NCBI GenBank assembly: GCA_023230455.1
Contig: JALNXH010000001.1
Coordinates: 62,001-126,000 of the forward strand
Source: Rhodocyclaceae bacterium
GTDB taxonomy: Bacteria > Pseudomonadota > Gammaproteobacteria > Burkholderiales > Rhodocyclaceae
Length of the DNA stretch: 64,000 nt
Direction: 5' to 3'
Notes under the pieces: model-generated
The model's database searches: none
What the model was told of the DNA's origin: nothing
The model's input: only the letters and a program-made list of their open reading frames with translations
Made by a program: the position numbers and the translations under genes
Shown here: positions 45,548 to 54,907 of the stretch, piece by piece
Position numbering within the stretch: position 1 is the first letter of the stretch
Layout: each line of letters opens with the position of its first letter

Positions 45548-47254
45548 TTATGCCGGCTCCTTGACATATCGCCCCGGTGCGGGCTCGATCGGCGAATATT
45601 GATCGCTGCCGAGACGGACGCGGGCGGCAATGCGGCGCCCACCGCGTTCTTTCAGCCACGCGCTCCAGCATGGCCACCAGCTTCCCTTTTCTTCCACCGC
45701 CGCAGCCAGCCACGACTCGGCATCCTTGGCCGGAGCCTGATTGACCAGATAGCCGCGCTTGCCCGATGTCGCCGGATTGACTACCCCGGCGACATGCCCT
45801 GAGCCGCCGAGGACGAAGGTTGTTTCACCGCCGAGCAGTTCACGCGAGACATAGGCGGATCGCCAGGGAACGATGTGGTCCTCGCGCGTGGCGAGCAGGA
45901 AAGCCGGCATGTCCAACTTGCCCAGATCTACCTTGACCCCGCACATGGCAACCTTTCCAGGTATCCGCAGATTGTTTTCCAGATACATATTGCGCAGATA
46001 CCAAGCGAGGAACGGACCGGGCAGATTGGTCGGATCGGTATTCCAGAAAAGCAGATCGAAAGCCGGAGGTTTGCCACCCTTCAGATAGTTGCCGACGACG
46101 TACTGCCAGATCAGGTCGTTGGCGCGCAGGCTGGAAAACACCGAAGCCAGCTCACGACCGTTGTAGATGCCCCCCTTGGCGAAAGCCGCTTCGCGTGCGG
46201 CTACGGTGGCTTCGTCGATATAGCAGCCGAGATCGCCCGGATCGGAGAAATCGAGGAAAGTGGTAAGCAGCGTGAGCGACTTGGCCGGATTTTGCCGACG
46301 CCCTCTGGCCACCGCCAATGCTGAAGCCAGCAGGGTTCCGCCAACGCAGAAACCAAGCGCATTGATTTGCTTCACCTTGCAAATCTCGCGCACTGCATCG
46401 ATCGCTTTCAGCACCCCTTCGGCGATGTAATCGTCCCAACCCAACTGGCCCTGTTCGGGCCGGACATTGCGCCAGGAAATCAGGAACACCGTATTGCCCT
46501 GCTCCACCGCATAGCGAACGAAGGAGTTGGCCGGCTGTAGGTCGAGGATGTAGTACTTGTTGATGCATGGCGGCACGATCAGCAACGGAGTCTGCGCCAC
46601 CTTGTCGGTCAGCGGCGAATACTGTAGCAGTTGCATTACCGCGTTTTCGAACACCACCGCACCCGGCGTTACCGCCAGATTGCGTCCTACCTCGAAGGCT
46701 TGATTGTCAGTCATGGAAATCCGCCCCATATCGAGGTCGGACAACAGGTTCTGTATGCCTTGGCGGATGCTCTCGCCACCGCTGTCCACGGCAGCCCGGA
46801 TGACTTCCGGATTGGTGGCGGCGAAATTCGACGGCGCACAGGCATCCATGTATTGGCCGGCAAAAAATCGCAGCTTCTGACGGGCCTTCTCGTCGTCCAC
46901 CGGCGCGACATCGACCAGCTTCGACAGGTAGCGCGAGTTAACCAAATAGGCCTGTGCGAGATAGCCATGCACAGGGCTTTCGCCCCACGCCGGATGAGCG
47001 AAACGCCGATCCGGCGTTTTGATCGGCGGATCAGGCGCTTTGTCGCCCTTGCTCGCTGACTGCTGCACGAGGCCGTCCCATAAGCGACCGTGCTCCGCCA
47101 GCCAGTCCCGCTGCAACGCAGCGATCTCTGGCGAAAGCATAGGGGCGGGGAGCGTTGGGTTGGCTGAATTCCGCCAGGCACCATGCGCTTGCTGAGCCTG
47201 GACAACGTTGAGCAACTGTTGGAACAGGGCTATAGGGTCCGTAGTGACGGACAT
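45548..47254 (-). CDS. phaC: Class I poly(3-hydroxyalkanoate) synthase
   Basis: 568 aa. The alpha/beta-hydrolase core has the lipase-like box GFCVGG with Cys303 as nucleophile. The catalytic Asp lies near TREDHIVPWRSAY and the His in GSGHVAGVVNP. Length and absence of a PhaE partner indicate class I. It polymerises 3-hydroxyacyl-CoA into storage granules. It starts the phaC-phaB-phaB-phaR set. Confidence 0.97.
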   Translation of the reverse strand: MSVTTDPIALFQQLLNVVQAQQAHGAWRNSANPTLPAPMLSPEIAALQRDWLAEHGRLWDGLVQQSASKGDKAPDPPIKTPDRRFAHPAWGESPVHGYLAQAYLVNSRYLSKLVDVAPVDDEKARQKLRFFAGQYMDACAPSNFAATNPEVIRAAVDSGGESIRQGIQNLLSDLDMGRISMTDNQAFEVGRNLAVTPGAVVFENAVMQLLQYSPLTDKVAQTPLLIVPPCINKYYILDLQPANSFVRYAVEQGNTVFLISWRNVRPEQGQLGWDDYIAEGVLKAIDAVREICKVKQINALGFCVGGTLLASALAVARGRRQNPAKSLTLLTTFLDFSDPGDLGCYIDEATVAAREAAFAKGGIYNGRELASVFSSLRANDLIWQYVVGNYLKGGKPPAFDLLFWNTDPTNLPGPFLAWYLRNMYLENNLRIPGKVAMCGVKVDLGKLDMPAFLLATREDHIVPWRSAYVSRELLGGETTFVLGGSGHVAGVVNPATSGKRGYLVNQAPAKDAESWLAAAVEEKGSWWPCWSAWLKERGGRRIAARVRLGSDQYSPIEPAPGRYVKEPA

Positions 47255-47488
47255 CCGCTTCTCCGATGGGCGGTTGTAAGGTCACCGGATTTTGCGTTGC
47301 ACAATTCACGCTGTCAAGCGCAACCCGCAACCTTGCCCGCATTCCGATTCCAACGTTGCCCAACCAGAGGATCGAGTATCATTGCTGCCCCTTTTCGGCC
47401 CAATTTACGGCGCGCTGAACGGGTCGCCCCGGTGATGCCCGGCATAGCGTTCCGCTCAGCATCCATTCCTGAACTCCTGGAGCTCCCG

Positions 47489-48697
47489 ATGTCCGCTTCC
47501 CTCTTTGCCTCGGTGCAACTGGCCCCTCGCGACCCGATTCTCGGGCTGACCGAAGCCTTCAATGCCGATACGCGTTCGACCAAGGTCAATCTTGGCGTCG
47601 GCGTTTACTATGATGACAATGGCAAACTCCCACTGCTCGCTGCAGTTAAGGCAGCCGAACAGGCTCGCCTGACCGCCATGCCGGCTCGCGGTTATCAGCC
47701 GATCGAAGGTGCCGCAAATTACAATCAAGCCGTGCAGAACCTTGTCTTCGGCGCGAATTCCGCACTACTCGCAGAAAAGCGCGTGGTGACCATCGAGGCC
47801 CTGGGCGGCACCGGTGCACTCAAAATTGGTGCCGACTTTCTCAAACGACTTCTGCCGAGCGCCAAGGTATACATCAGCGATCCGAGCTGGGAAAACCATC
47901 GCGCACTGTTCGAGTCCGCCAACTTCGAAGTCGGCACGTACGCCTATTACGATGCAACCACCGGCGGCGTCGATTTCGCCGCAATGAAGGCCAGCCTCAA
48001 CAAGTTGACCGCGGGATCCATCATCGTCCTGCATGCCTGTTGCCACAACCCGACCGGCGCCGATCTAAGCCCTGCGCAGTGGGCCGAAGTGGTCGACGTC
48101 GTAAAGACGCGTGGCCTGGTTGCCTTTATCGATATGGCGTACCAGGGCTTCGCCGATGGCATCGATGCCGATGCCGCGGCGCTCAAACTATTTGCCGCCT
48201 CGGGACTTCAATACTTCGTTTCCAGCTCATTCTCCAAGTCGTTCTCGCTCTATGGAGAACGCGTCGGTGCGCTGTCGATCGTAACCGCCAGCAGCGAGGA
48301 AGCCGGCCGCGTGCTCTCTCAGGCCAAACGTGTGGTCCGTACCAACTACTCGAACCCGCCTACCCATGGCGGAGCGATCGTCGCCGCCGTCCTTTCCAGC
48401 CCCGAACTGCGTCGGCAATGGGAAGACGAACTGGCCGGCATGCGCGATCGGATCCGCGTGATGCGCAATAACCTACAGGAAAAGCTCAAGGCTCGCGGTG
48501 TCGCTCAGGATCTGTCCTACATAACGCGGCAACGCGGCATGTTCTCTTATACCGGCCTGAGTGTCGAACAGGTGGAACGACTGAAGACCGAGTTCGGCAT
48601 CTACGCTGTCAGCACCGGCCGCATCTGCATGGCCGCGCTGAATTCGGGAAACATCGACTACGTCGCCGACGCCATCGCAAAGGTACTCGCAGAATAA
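47489..48697 (+). CDS. Aromatic amino acid / aspartate aminotransferase (class I)
   Basis: 402 aa, PLP-dependent fold type I. It has VNLGVGVYYDDNGKLPLL near the N-terminus, HACCHNPTGAD, FIDMAYQGFADG (Asp/Tyr of the PLP site), SSSFSKSFSLYGERVGAL with the PLP lysine, and RTNYSNPP with the Arg that binds dicarboxylates. The AspC/TyrB subgroup is clear, but AspC and TyrB cannot be told apart here. GGAGCTCCCG precedes the ATG. Confidence 0.93.
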   Translation: MSASLFASVQLAPRDPILGLTEAFNADTRSTKVNLGVGVYYDDNGKLPLLAAVKAAEQARLTAMPARGYQPIEGAANYNQAVQNLVFGANSALLAEKRVVTIEALGGTGALKIGADFLKRLLPSAKVYISDPSWENHRALFESANFEVGTYAYYDATTGGVDFAAMKASLNKLTAGSIIVLHACCHNPTGADLSPAQWAEVVDVVKTRGLVAFIDMAYQGFADGIDADAAALKLFAASGLQYFVSSSFSKSFSLYGERVGALSIVTASSEEAGRVLSQAKRVVRTNYSNPPTHGGAIVAAVLSSPELRRQWEDELAGMRDRIRVMRNNLQEKLKARGVAQDLSYITRQRGMFSYTGLSVEQVERLKTEFGIYAVSTGRICMAALNSGNIDYVADAIAKVLAE

Positions 48698-48707
48698 TCG
48701 CGGCCTC

Positions 48708-48736
48708 TTGCAGCAAGCAAAGGGCGTGGCTATAAT
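48708..48736 (+). promoter_or_regulatory. Promoter of tRNA-Asn
   Basis: TTGCAG (48708-48713), 17 bases, TATAAT (48731-48736), 17 bp before the tRNA. Confidence 0.9.
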
Positions 48737-48752
48737 CCGCGCCTCTTCCAAT

Positions 48753-48828
48753 TCCCCGATAGCTCAGTCGGTAGAGCGCCGGACTGTTAATCCGTAGGTC
48801 CCTGGTTCGAGCCCAGGTCGGGGAGCCA
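48753..48828 (+). tRNA. tRNA-Asn (anticodon GTT)
   Basis: 76 bases with encoded CCA. Acceptor TCCCCGA/TCGGGGA; D-arm GCTCAGTCGGTAGAGC; anticodon loop CTGTTAA (GTT) on stem CCGGA/TCCGT; T-arm CCTGGTTCGAGCCCAGG. Confidence 0.97.
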
Positions 48829-48837
48829 AAATTCACA

Positions 48838-48868
48838 AGGGTCTAGCCCACAAGGCTAGGCCCTTTTG
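48838..48868 (+). terminator. Intrinsic terminator after tRNA-Asn
   Basis: AAGGGTCTAGCC and GGCTAGGCCCTT pair (one G-T pair) around CACAA, followed by a T-rich tract. Confidence 0.85.
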
Positions 48869-48969
48869 GTTTTCTGGCGTAGAGGAATCACAGAAAAGAC
48901 AACCACCGTTCTTTCTGCGAGGCGAGCGCACGCTTACACAGACGATGCCACTATTTATTTGAACGGCCG

Positions 48970-49455
48970 CTATGTCTTGCGCCCACGCGCGGCGGAAGCT
49001 CGGCGCCATTTGCCATCGACCTTAAAATGGCGGTCCATCTTAGGTTTCGGCATCAGCATGCTTCTACCGGTACCGGTTTGAGCTGCCCGGTGTGCTGTCA
49101 GGGCAGCCTTGAACTGCGCCGAAGTCAGCACAATAGGCGCGCTGTCGCCTTTGGAAACATAGGCGAAGAGTTCTTCCTTTACAGCGGCGAGCCGCTGATC
49201 GATTTCCGCTTTTGCAGGCAAGCTGGACACAATCTTTTGCGCCGCCGGCGTTAGCGCAAAACCGCTTCCTTTCTCGCAAACAAGGCCGTGGGCCGCTAGG
49301 CGATAAAACGCGTCGCTCAATTTCGATTCATAAGGAATAAAACCTTGAATCAGATCGGCGGCGGCGATGATCTCGGCGAGTTCCGCCGGCCGCCGCTTCG
49401 ATGCAAGCGCAGTAGCCAACAAAAGGACTGCCTCAATATCATTGACCGGGTGCAT
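48970..49455 (-). CDS. Hypothetical protein, winged-helix-like N-terminus
   Basis: 161 aa. Residues about 1-85 (DIEAVLLLATALASKRRPAE ... FIPYESKLSDAFYRLAAHGL) have the helix pattern of a winged helix. The C-terminal 40 residues are basic (KPKMDRHFKVDGKWRRASAA). No named family recognised. It stands alone between tRNA-Asn and a long gene-poor stretch; possibly a DNA-binding regulator acquired at the tRNA. Confidence 0.6.
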   Translation of the reverse strand: MHPVNDIEAVLLLATALASKRRPAELAEIIAAADLIQGFIPYESKLSDAFYRLAAHGLVCEKGSGFALTPAAQKIVSSLPAKAEIDQRLAAVKEELFAYVSKGDSAPIVLTSAQFKAALTAHRAAQTGTGRSMLMPKPKMDRHFKVDGKWRRASAARGRKT

Positions 49456-50250
49456 CGAATTCCCCTTGAATGCTTGCTGAATAGAAGCCGAGTGGCGAAG
49501 TGCATCTATACACCGCGCTACGGCGATTGAAAAATCCGGACGCTAACGCTGGTCGGTACGGAATATGGGCAGTGTACCGGCTTGCGGCTACGAACCGCGA
49601 TTGCTTCACGCTAAGCGTCGAGAATCCGGCTCCAAGCAGGCATGCAAACCAGAGAAATACAGGGCCGACATGCCTCATGACGCCTCGACCATTTTGAATA
49701 TGCGGCACATTCAGGTCTGCTATCGACCAATTCCACCATCAGCGAAGAAGAGGCTTGGGTACAACAACCGCTTCCCAACCCCTTTTTTTGACCATCGGCC
49801 AGAACCAACCTCGTTCCGGCCAAACCCGATCACCCCGTGCGCCCTATATTTCCAAGAATGACTTCTGCGACGGCGGCCAATCGGTGGGCTCCGAGGACAA
49901 GGCCTCCTCTCCGACGATAAAGTCAGCCTGCCCACTACAACGAATCGTCGCAACGCAGCTTTGCTCTTATCGTGGTCGGCGCCCTCGCTTGTGTGCAAAA
50001 CACCTCTCGCCAGCGCGAGTTTTAGCTTGTAGCGCAGTACAAACACGCACTTACCGCATCGCAGCATCGTTATTGCGGTATAATTTCGGCCGACTCCCTG
50101 CGATCCGGTTGATACATGGTCAGAGGGCCAAATAAATCAAGAAGTTAGCCCAACTTATACGTTGGGCTTTTTGCGTTTGATCGTTCTTGTAGGTTTTGCC
50201 GGTCAATCGTGACAGCACATCAACGGCTGTCATACTTATAAGGAATCGAG
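49456..50250. other. Gene-poor region of about 0.8 kb
   Basis: No reading frame with credible family features was found on either strand; the frames present are short and overlap each other. The only structured signal is a promoter-like TATAAT and a terminator near its right end (see the candidate small RNA). It may hold regulatory DNA or decayed genes. Confidence 0.5.
50079..50176 (+). ncRNA. Candidate small RNA with intrinsic terminator
   Basis: A perfect TATAAT at 50079-50084 (no good -35 at 17 bp) is followed about 60 bases later by GCCCAAC/GTTGGGC around TTATAC and then TTTTTGCGTTT, a good terminator. The predicted transcript is about 80-85 bases and contains no convincing reading frame. 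It could also be a leader/attenuator of the winged-helix gene at 50251. Confidence 0.4.
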
Positions 50251-50502
50251 ATGCACTCAGCCCCAGTTCTCCAATACCTGAAGAAGCATGGCCAGCAACT
50301 CGACTCGGAGATTGCTGCCGCCACCGGAATCCCGCTACGCCAAGTGCGTGCCTCACTGTCCGATCTGTCGGCGCGGGGAGAAATCTCCAGATGCAATGTG
50401 ACGCGGTTCAACGACGGTAAGCCGGTTGAGGGAATTCTCTGTCGGGTTTCGGGCTATATCCCGCCTGCCACCCCCGGCCGAAAGCCTGGCGCCAGCAGCT
50501 AA
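50251..50502 (+). CDS. Small winged-helix protein (83 aa)
   Basis: MHSAPVLQYLKKHGQQLDSE starts a compact helix-turn-helix (EIAAATGIPLRQVRASLSDLSARGEISRC), then a beta wing (RFNDGKPVEGILCRVSGYIP) and a Pro/Gly-rich tail. It is too small for a separate effector domain. AAGGAATCGAG precedes the ATG. Probably a DNA-binding protein; target unknown. Confidence 0.7.
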   Translation: MHSAPVLQYLKKHGQQLDSEIAAATGIPLRQVRASLSDLSARGEISRCNVTRFNDGKPVEGILCRVSGYIPPATPGRKPGASS

Positions 50503-50715
50503 CCGGACTGAGTTCGGAAGGCAGGCACGGCGGGAAACCCGGCACCCTGGTCGCAGATGGACGGGTTGGCCCGCAGCTATCGGTTTAGATTTCGCCGAAA
50601 CAGCCTCCAGCCGAAGCGTGATGGATGATCGTAGCTGCGAACCGCAAGCGATACGGGTTCCATATCGCTTGCGCAGACGATCACCGTCCGCCGGAGATGC
50701 GGTCACAGCGACCTG

Positions 50716-51912
50716 TCATAACACCTCTTCCAGTGTGCAACGCAGATCGTCGAGAACGACCGGCGCGAATCCCATCACCCATGCCAAAACAACGTCCTGA
50801 TGGGTCTTCGCGCAACGCGACGAGCGGTATCCTGAAGCGTGTACCACTGAGAGCACCTTGAGTGCATTCAGGATCTTGTAGAACTTCAGCGATGCGGGAA
50901 TTACCGGCAAGCCGGTTACCTTCTCATAGGCTTCGTAGAGAGACGCTTCGGTCATCAAGCCGCCGAGCATGTAGGTCTTACCATCGTCCATCAATTGCTT
51001 GTACGGCGCATTCGTCATGTAGACCAGATCTTCATGGCGATCGCCAAGGTGCGCGGTTTCCCAGTCGAGAACGGCGGTGATCCGATTACTCGCCTCATCG
51101 TAGAGGAAATTTCCAGTGCGGTAGTCGCCATGCACTAACGAAACATGATCCAGTACCGGCAGGTTCTGACGCATCCAGGCAATCGCCAGCCGCACCAAGG
51201 GGATGTCCTCGTGCACATCCTCCTCCCATACGCGCTGCCACCAGTTGATCTGCCTCTCCGCCGCTTCCGCGCCAAGAGCGGGCGCGTCGAAGGCGTCGAG
51301 CGCAGCCTCCTGCCAGTTGAAGCGATGCATAGCCCCCATGCATTCGACGAACTGCCGCGCAAGGGCGGCCCGGGCACTGGGTGGGAAAGTCGTGCCAACG
51401 CCGGAAACGCCGGCTGCACCATCGCTTGGCTGGGTCACTCCCTCCACGAATCCGCAAATAATTGCCGGATGAGGAAGAAATTCGCCTTCCGCATCGACCC
51501 AATAGGCCTGCGGCACGGGAATGCAGCCACGCAAGGCCCGGATGAGTTGAAATTCCCTTAGGCGGCTCGTCTCCACGATCGACGCAGCGGGTTCCATGCG
51601 CAGCACCAGCCGAGTCACCGTGCGGCCGACACCGGGTGAGTTCCAGTCAAGGCTGAAGGCCATCTGCAACTTCGAAGCACCGCCGGTCATCCAGCCTGGA
51701 TCGAAGACACGGAAGTCGTCCTGTAGATGCTTACGCAACAGGGCCTCTACTCCGCGCACCAGCGTCTCAAGATTGACGGGGGCATAAGCGGGCCCGGCCC
51801 GGCGCAGCAGTTTGCGCGTCAGGATCCGGTCGATCTCGCGGTCGCATGGAAATGTCCTGCGCAGATGGTTGATCCATGCTTCGGTTGGATGATTCTTGTC
51901 GATTCCGAACAT
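50716..51912 (-). CDS. Phosphotransferase family protein (APH/ACAD10-11-like kinase)
   Basis: 398 aa with a kinase-like fold. LVHGDYRTGNFLYDE is the catalytic loop (HGD, Asn) and VLDWETAHLGDRHEDL the metal-binding DxD-type motif; the N-terminal lobe is present. The family phosphorylates small hydroxylated molecules, in some members hydroxyacyl-CoAs. It lies downstream of two tandem lipocalin-like genes on the same strand but behind a terminator. Confidence 0.85.
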   Translation of the reverse strand: MFGIDKNHPTEAWINHLRRTFPCDREIDRILTRKLLRRAGPAYAPVNLETLVRGVEALLRKHLQDDFRVFDPGWMTGGASKLQMAFSLDWNSPGVGRTVTRLVLRMEPAASIVETSRLREFQLIRALRGCIPVPQAYWVDAEGEFLPHPAIICGFVEGVTQPSDGAAGVSGVGTTFPPSARAALARQFVECMGAMHRFNWQEAALDAFDAPALGAEAAERQINWWQRVWEEDVHEDIPLVRLAIAWMRQNLPVLDHVSLVHGDYRTGNFLYDEASNRITAVLDWETAHLGDRHEDLVYMTNAPYKQLMDDGKTYMLGGLMTEASLYEAYEKVTGLPVIPASLKFYKILNALKVLSVVHASGYRSSRCAKTHQDVVLAWVMGFAPVVLDDLRCTLEEVL

Positions 51913-51983
51913 GCGCGCCCTCCCATTCGCCTGCGACAACTCGATTGCGACTTCCCGTATTGCAGGCTACCTTTTGCTCACAA

Positions 51984-52018
51984 ACAAAAAAGCCCCGCTC
52001 CTTTTAGGAAACGGGGCC
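51984..52018 (-). terminator. Intrinsic terminator after the tandem DUF7064/7065-like genes
   Basis: On the minus strand GCCCCGTTTCCT and AGGAGCGGGGC form a stem around AAA, followed by a run of six T. Confidence 0.88.
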
Positions 52019-52045
52019 AAGGGGGCTTTACTCAGTCAAACCGAA

Positions 52046-52957
52046 TCAAACGTCGATGCCAGTCCAAGGCAAGCGGTAGCCGTTTTCGTACAGACCATAG
52101 CCGACCCTGCCGTCAGTCGTACGGTATTCCATGATCTGCTCGCACATGATGAACGTGTCGAGCGAGAAGAACCAGCGCAGCAACGGCTTGCACGTCATTT
52201 CATGGGTTTTTCCGCTCTCGTCGGTCCATTTCCAGTGGGCGGTGGCGATGGAAAAGGTGTCCTCGGCATAGGTCTGTTTCTCTTCGATCTTGGTGACACG
52301 CAGCCACTTCTTACCGTCGTTGTACATGCGCATGTAGGTGGTGTCACCGCTGGTGGAAATGGCGCGCACGCCGGCCAGCGCCGTCCCGTCTTCAAAGACC
52401 GGCCAAGCCAGGCGGTAATGCTTGAGCGCATCCCAGTTGCGCGGGCCGACGCCGATGTCGCGGAAGCCCGTGCCCTTGATATCGGTGCGCTCGCCGCGAT
52501 GGATGATGTGGCCGGTGATGTTCGAGGTACCCTCCAGATGGACATGCGCCATCTCGCTGGAGAAGGTTTCCTTACCCGAGTCCATGGCGATGGCATTCGC
52601 CATCGGATTGCGTTCGTCCCAGCAGAGATCGACAGAGAAGTCCAAGTCCGAGAACAGGATGCGGGTCTTCTTCAGCGGTTCGACAGCGTGGATGTACATG
52701 CCTGCAACCTTGAGGCCGTTGGCTGGGCGGTCGAAGGTGTACGGCAGGTTCATATTCACCCGGTTGTAGATGGGCAGGCCATCTTTGAAGAAAATGAACC
52801 AGGTATTGGTCTCGCGCTGGTTTTCCAACAGGCCGACGCGGATCAGAGCGCCAATTTTGGTCTTCGGGTCGTAGAACTGGTAATAAAAACTTTGGTTCCA
52901 GCGCGGGTTGCCATCGCCCGCCGCCAGGCTTTCAAATCTCTCGTATCCGTTGCTCAT
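52046..52957 (-). CDS. Uncharacterised lipocalin-like protein (DUF7064/7065 type), copy 2
   Basis: 303 aa, no signal peptide. It is rich in beta strands and aromatic residues (NPRWNQSFYYQFYDPKTKIG, GLLENQ, FIFFKDGLPIYNR), consistent with the CrtC/AttH-like double lipocalin fold. It aligns by eye with the upstream gene product around NPRW/DPRW and the following strands, so the two are diverged tandem paralogues. No catalytic residues recognised. Confidence 0.65.
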   Translation of the reverse strand: MSNGYERFESLAAGDGNPRWNQSFYYQFYDPKTKIGALIRVGLLENQRETNTWFIFFKDGLPIYNRVNMNLPYTFDRPANGLKVAGMYIHAVEPLKKTRILFSDLDFSVDLCWDERNPMANAIAMDSGKETFSSEMAHVHLEGTSNITGHIIHRGERTDIKGTGFRDIGVGPRNWDALKHYRLAWPVFEDGTALAGVRAISTSGDTTYMRMYNDGKKWLRVTKIEEKQTYAEDTFSIATAHWKWTDESGKTHEMTCKPLLRWFFSLDTFIMCEQIMEYRTTDGRVGYGLYENGYRLPWTGIDV

Positions 52958-52995
52958 GGTTTCTCCTCAGATGAAGGTAGTCGATAACAGTTCGG

Positions 52996-54063
52996 TCAGG
53001 TTCCGAACGACAGTTCGAAGATGCCGCTGCCGCATTCGCCGTCGCAGGTCACTTCCACCACATGCTCTATCAGCCCCTTGGTGACGGGGTTCTTGCGCGG
53101 ATCGGAGGGTTCCCAGCGTTCGCCGGAGACGACCAGCGGGCCCTGCTTCATGCCGTGGATGATGCCGTTCAAACCGCCGTAGTTGCCACCGCGTAGCAGA
53201 ATCGAGGTATCGCGGCGGCGCATGTTCACGTTCAGCACCTTGCCGGATTCCAGATGTACCTCGACGAGCGCATTGACGAAATGCTTGTCGCCCGTGTAGT
53301 CGATCTTGCGCACCACCTTGGCGATCTTCTCCTGCTTGCCGCCGAGCTTGTCGCTCCAGCGCAACTGACCGTCGAAGAAGCGGCCGGTACCGTCGTCGTC
53401 CTGGCTCTGGAAGTACCAGAAATAGAACGTTTCAGCCTGTACGCAGCACCAGTTGTGGCCGGTGCCCCAATTGGCCTGCTTGAACCAGGCGGACATATCC
53501 TCGACCACAGCGATGCCAGGACGCACGCCCCAGGAACGGTCGCGCACGGCGTAATGGGTGTCCTGAGCCAGAGCGATCTTCTTGCCGTCGATCTTGGCCC
53601 AGCCTTCGACGCGGCCGACGTGGGCGAAATGGGTCCAATCCCAAACGCGGCGGCCTTCGACGTCGGAAATCAGACGTACCGGCTCGGTGGCCTGGAAATT
53701 GGCAATGTAGTTGAAGTCGTAGCTGACGCCATACTCGTTCTCGTCGAGGCAAAAGCGCCAGCGCTTCATTGGTTCGAGAATTTCGGCATGAATGGGGCCG
53801 ATATCCATTTCGTCGCGGTTGCCATTCACCAATTCGCGCGAGCCGCGGACATTGACCTGAAAATCCGGCGTAGAGATCATGCCGAAACCGTCCATCACCT
53901 GCTGATTGGGGTACACGCCGATGCCTTGCGTGATGGCGAGAGAGCCATCCAGGGCCTGCATGTTGAAATAAAAGCGGTCGAACCAGCGCGGGTCGGTGGT
54001 GTTTACAACATGATCGATCGTGCCGTAGTTCTGGTGGATCAGGGCGTCGTCAAGACGTGCCAT
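52996..54063 (-). CDS. Uncharacterised lipocalin-like protein (DUF7064/7065 type), copy 1
   Basis: 355 aa, no signal peptide. NTTDPRWFDRFYFNMQALDG and GIGVYPNQQ near the start match copy 2. Further conserved-looking stretches are RDRSWGVRPG and FYFWYFQSQDDDG. Two Cys pairs occur (WCCVQ and CDGECGSG). GGAGATG precedes the ATG. It forms a two-gene operon with copy 2 (38-bp gap). Similar proteins are found near hydrophobic-compound metabolism genes in other bacteria; the substrate here is unknown. Confidence 0.65.
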   Translation of the reverse strand: MARLDDALIHQNYGTIDHVVNTTDPRWFDRFYFNMQALDGSLAITQGIGVYPNQQVMDGFGMISTPDFQVNVRGSRELVNGNRDEMDIGPIHAEILEPMKRWRFCLDENEYGVSYDFNYIANFQATEPVRLISDVEGRRVWDWTHFAHVGRVEGWAKIDGKKIALAQDTHYAVRDRSWGVRPGIAVVEDMSAWFKQANWGTGHNWCCVQAETFYFWYFQSQDDDGTGRFFDGQLRWSDKLGGKQEKIAKVVRKIDYTGDKHFVNALVEVHLESGKVLNVNMRRRDTSILLRGGNYGGLNGIIHGMKQGPLVVSGERWEPSDPRKNPVTKGLIEHVVEVTCDGECGSGIFELSFGT

Positions 54064-54202
54064 GGATACATCTCCTCGGTAAGTCCATTTGGAGTGGATA
54101 GGCGTTCGCTGTCGACATCGATGCCTTTCGTCGCAGACTAACCGGGGCATGCGCTTTTGCCGACCCCTAAAAAGGGGGGGAGCTCCCCTGCATCGAACAG
54201 GC

Positions 54203-54907
54203 TTACCCGGCTTCTTTCAGCCAGAGACAGGCGCCCTTCGATTCTTTTGTCACTTCCTGTAGCACGCGCAGGTGCTCGTCTTCCTCTTCCGCCGTAGCGC
54301 GCAAAACGCGCAGCGCGGGACGCGGCCCGCTGCGCAGGATGGGCGTTAAATTTTGCTGCGGCGCAAGATCGATGACCAGGCTTTCCTGGCCGCGGGTCAT
54401 CGCCAGATACACCTCGGCCAGCAACTCCGCATCGAGTAGGGCGCCGTGCAGTTCGCGACCGGAGTTATCCACCTGATACTCGTTGCACAGCGCATCGAGG
54501 TTGTTCTTCTTGCCCGGGCGCATCTCCCGCGCCATGCGCCAAGTATCCACGACGCCGGAACAAACCTCCTCCAGCGGCGCACGTTTGAGCAGACCGAACT
54601 CGTTGTTGAGGAAGCCGATGTCGAACGCCGCGTTGTGGATCACCAATTCCGCTCCCTGCACGAAATCGAGCAGCGCATCCGCAACGTCGGCGAACTTCGG
54701 CTTGTCGGCGAGAAATTCGGCGGTCAGGCCATGCACCGCCTGCGCCCCTGGATCGATCTCGCGCTGCGGATTCAGGTAGCGATGGAAGCGCCGCCCGGTC
54801 AGTTTGCGGCCGACCAGCTCGACGCAACCGATCTCGATCACCCGATCACCGAGACGCCACTCCAACCCGGTGGTTTCGGTGTCCAGCACGACCCTCCGTT
54901 TCGCCAT
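54203..54907 (-). CDS. dnaQ: DNA polymerase III epsilon subunit (3'-5' exonuclease)
   Basis: 234 aa. ExoI LDTETTGLEWRLGDRVIEIGC, ExoII VIHNAAFDIGFLNNE and ExoIII HGALLDAELLAEVYL are intact, with a C-terminal tail that binds the alpha subunit. It proofreads replication. Its ATG overlaps the rnhA stop (ATGA). Confidence 0.97.
   Translation of the reverse strand: MAKRRVVLDTETTGLEWRLGDRVIEIGCVELVGRKLTGRRFHRYLNPQREIDPGAQAVHGLTAEFLADKPKFADVADALLDFVQGAELVIHNAAFDIGFLNNEFGLLKRAPLEEVCSGVVDTWRMAREMRPGKKNNLDALCNEYQVDNSGRELHGALLDAELLAEVYLAMTRGQESLVIDLAPQQNLTPILRSGPRPALRVLRATAEEEDEHLRVLQEVTKESKGACLWLKEAG

Noticed and set aside
49439..49708. An 89-codon frame in the gene-poor region on the minus strand
   Set aside because: No family resemblance, overlaps the start of the 161-aa gene, and composition is unlike the neighbouring genes.
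49700..49760. Minus-strand GGTGGAATTGGTCGATAG resembling the D-arm of a tRNA-Leu
   Set aside because: No matching acceptor, anticodon or T-arm could be paired around it.
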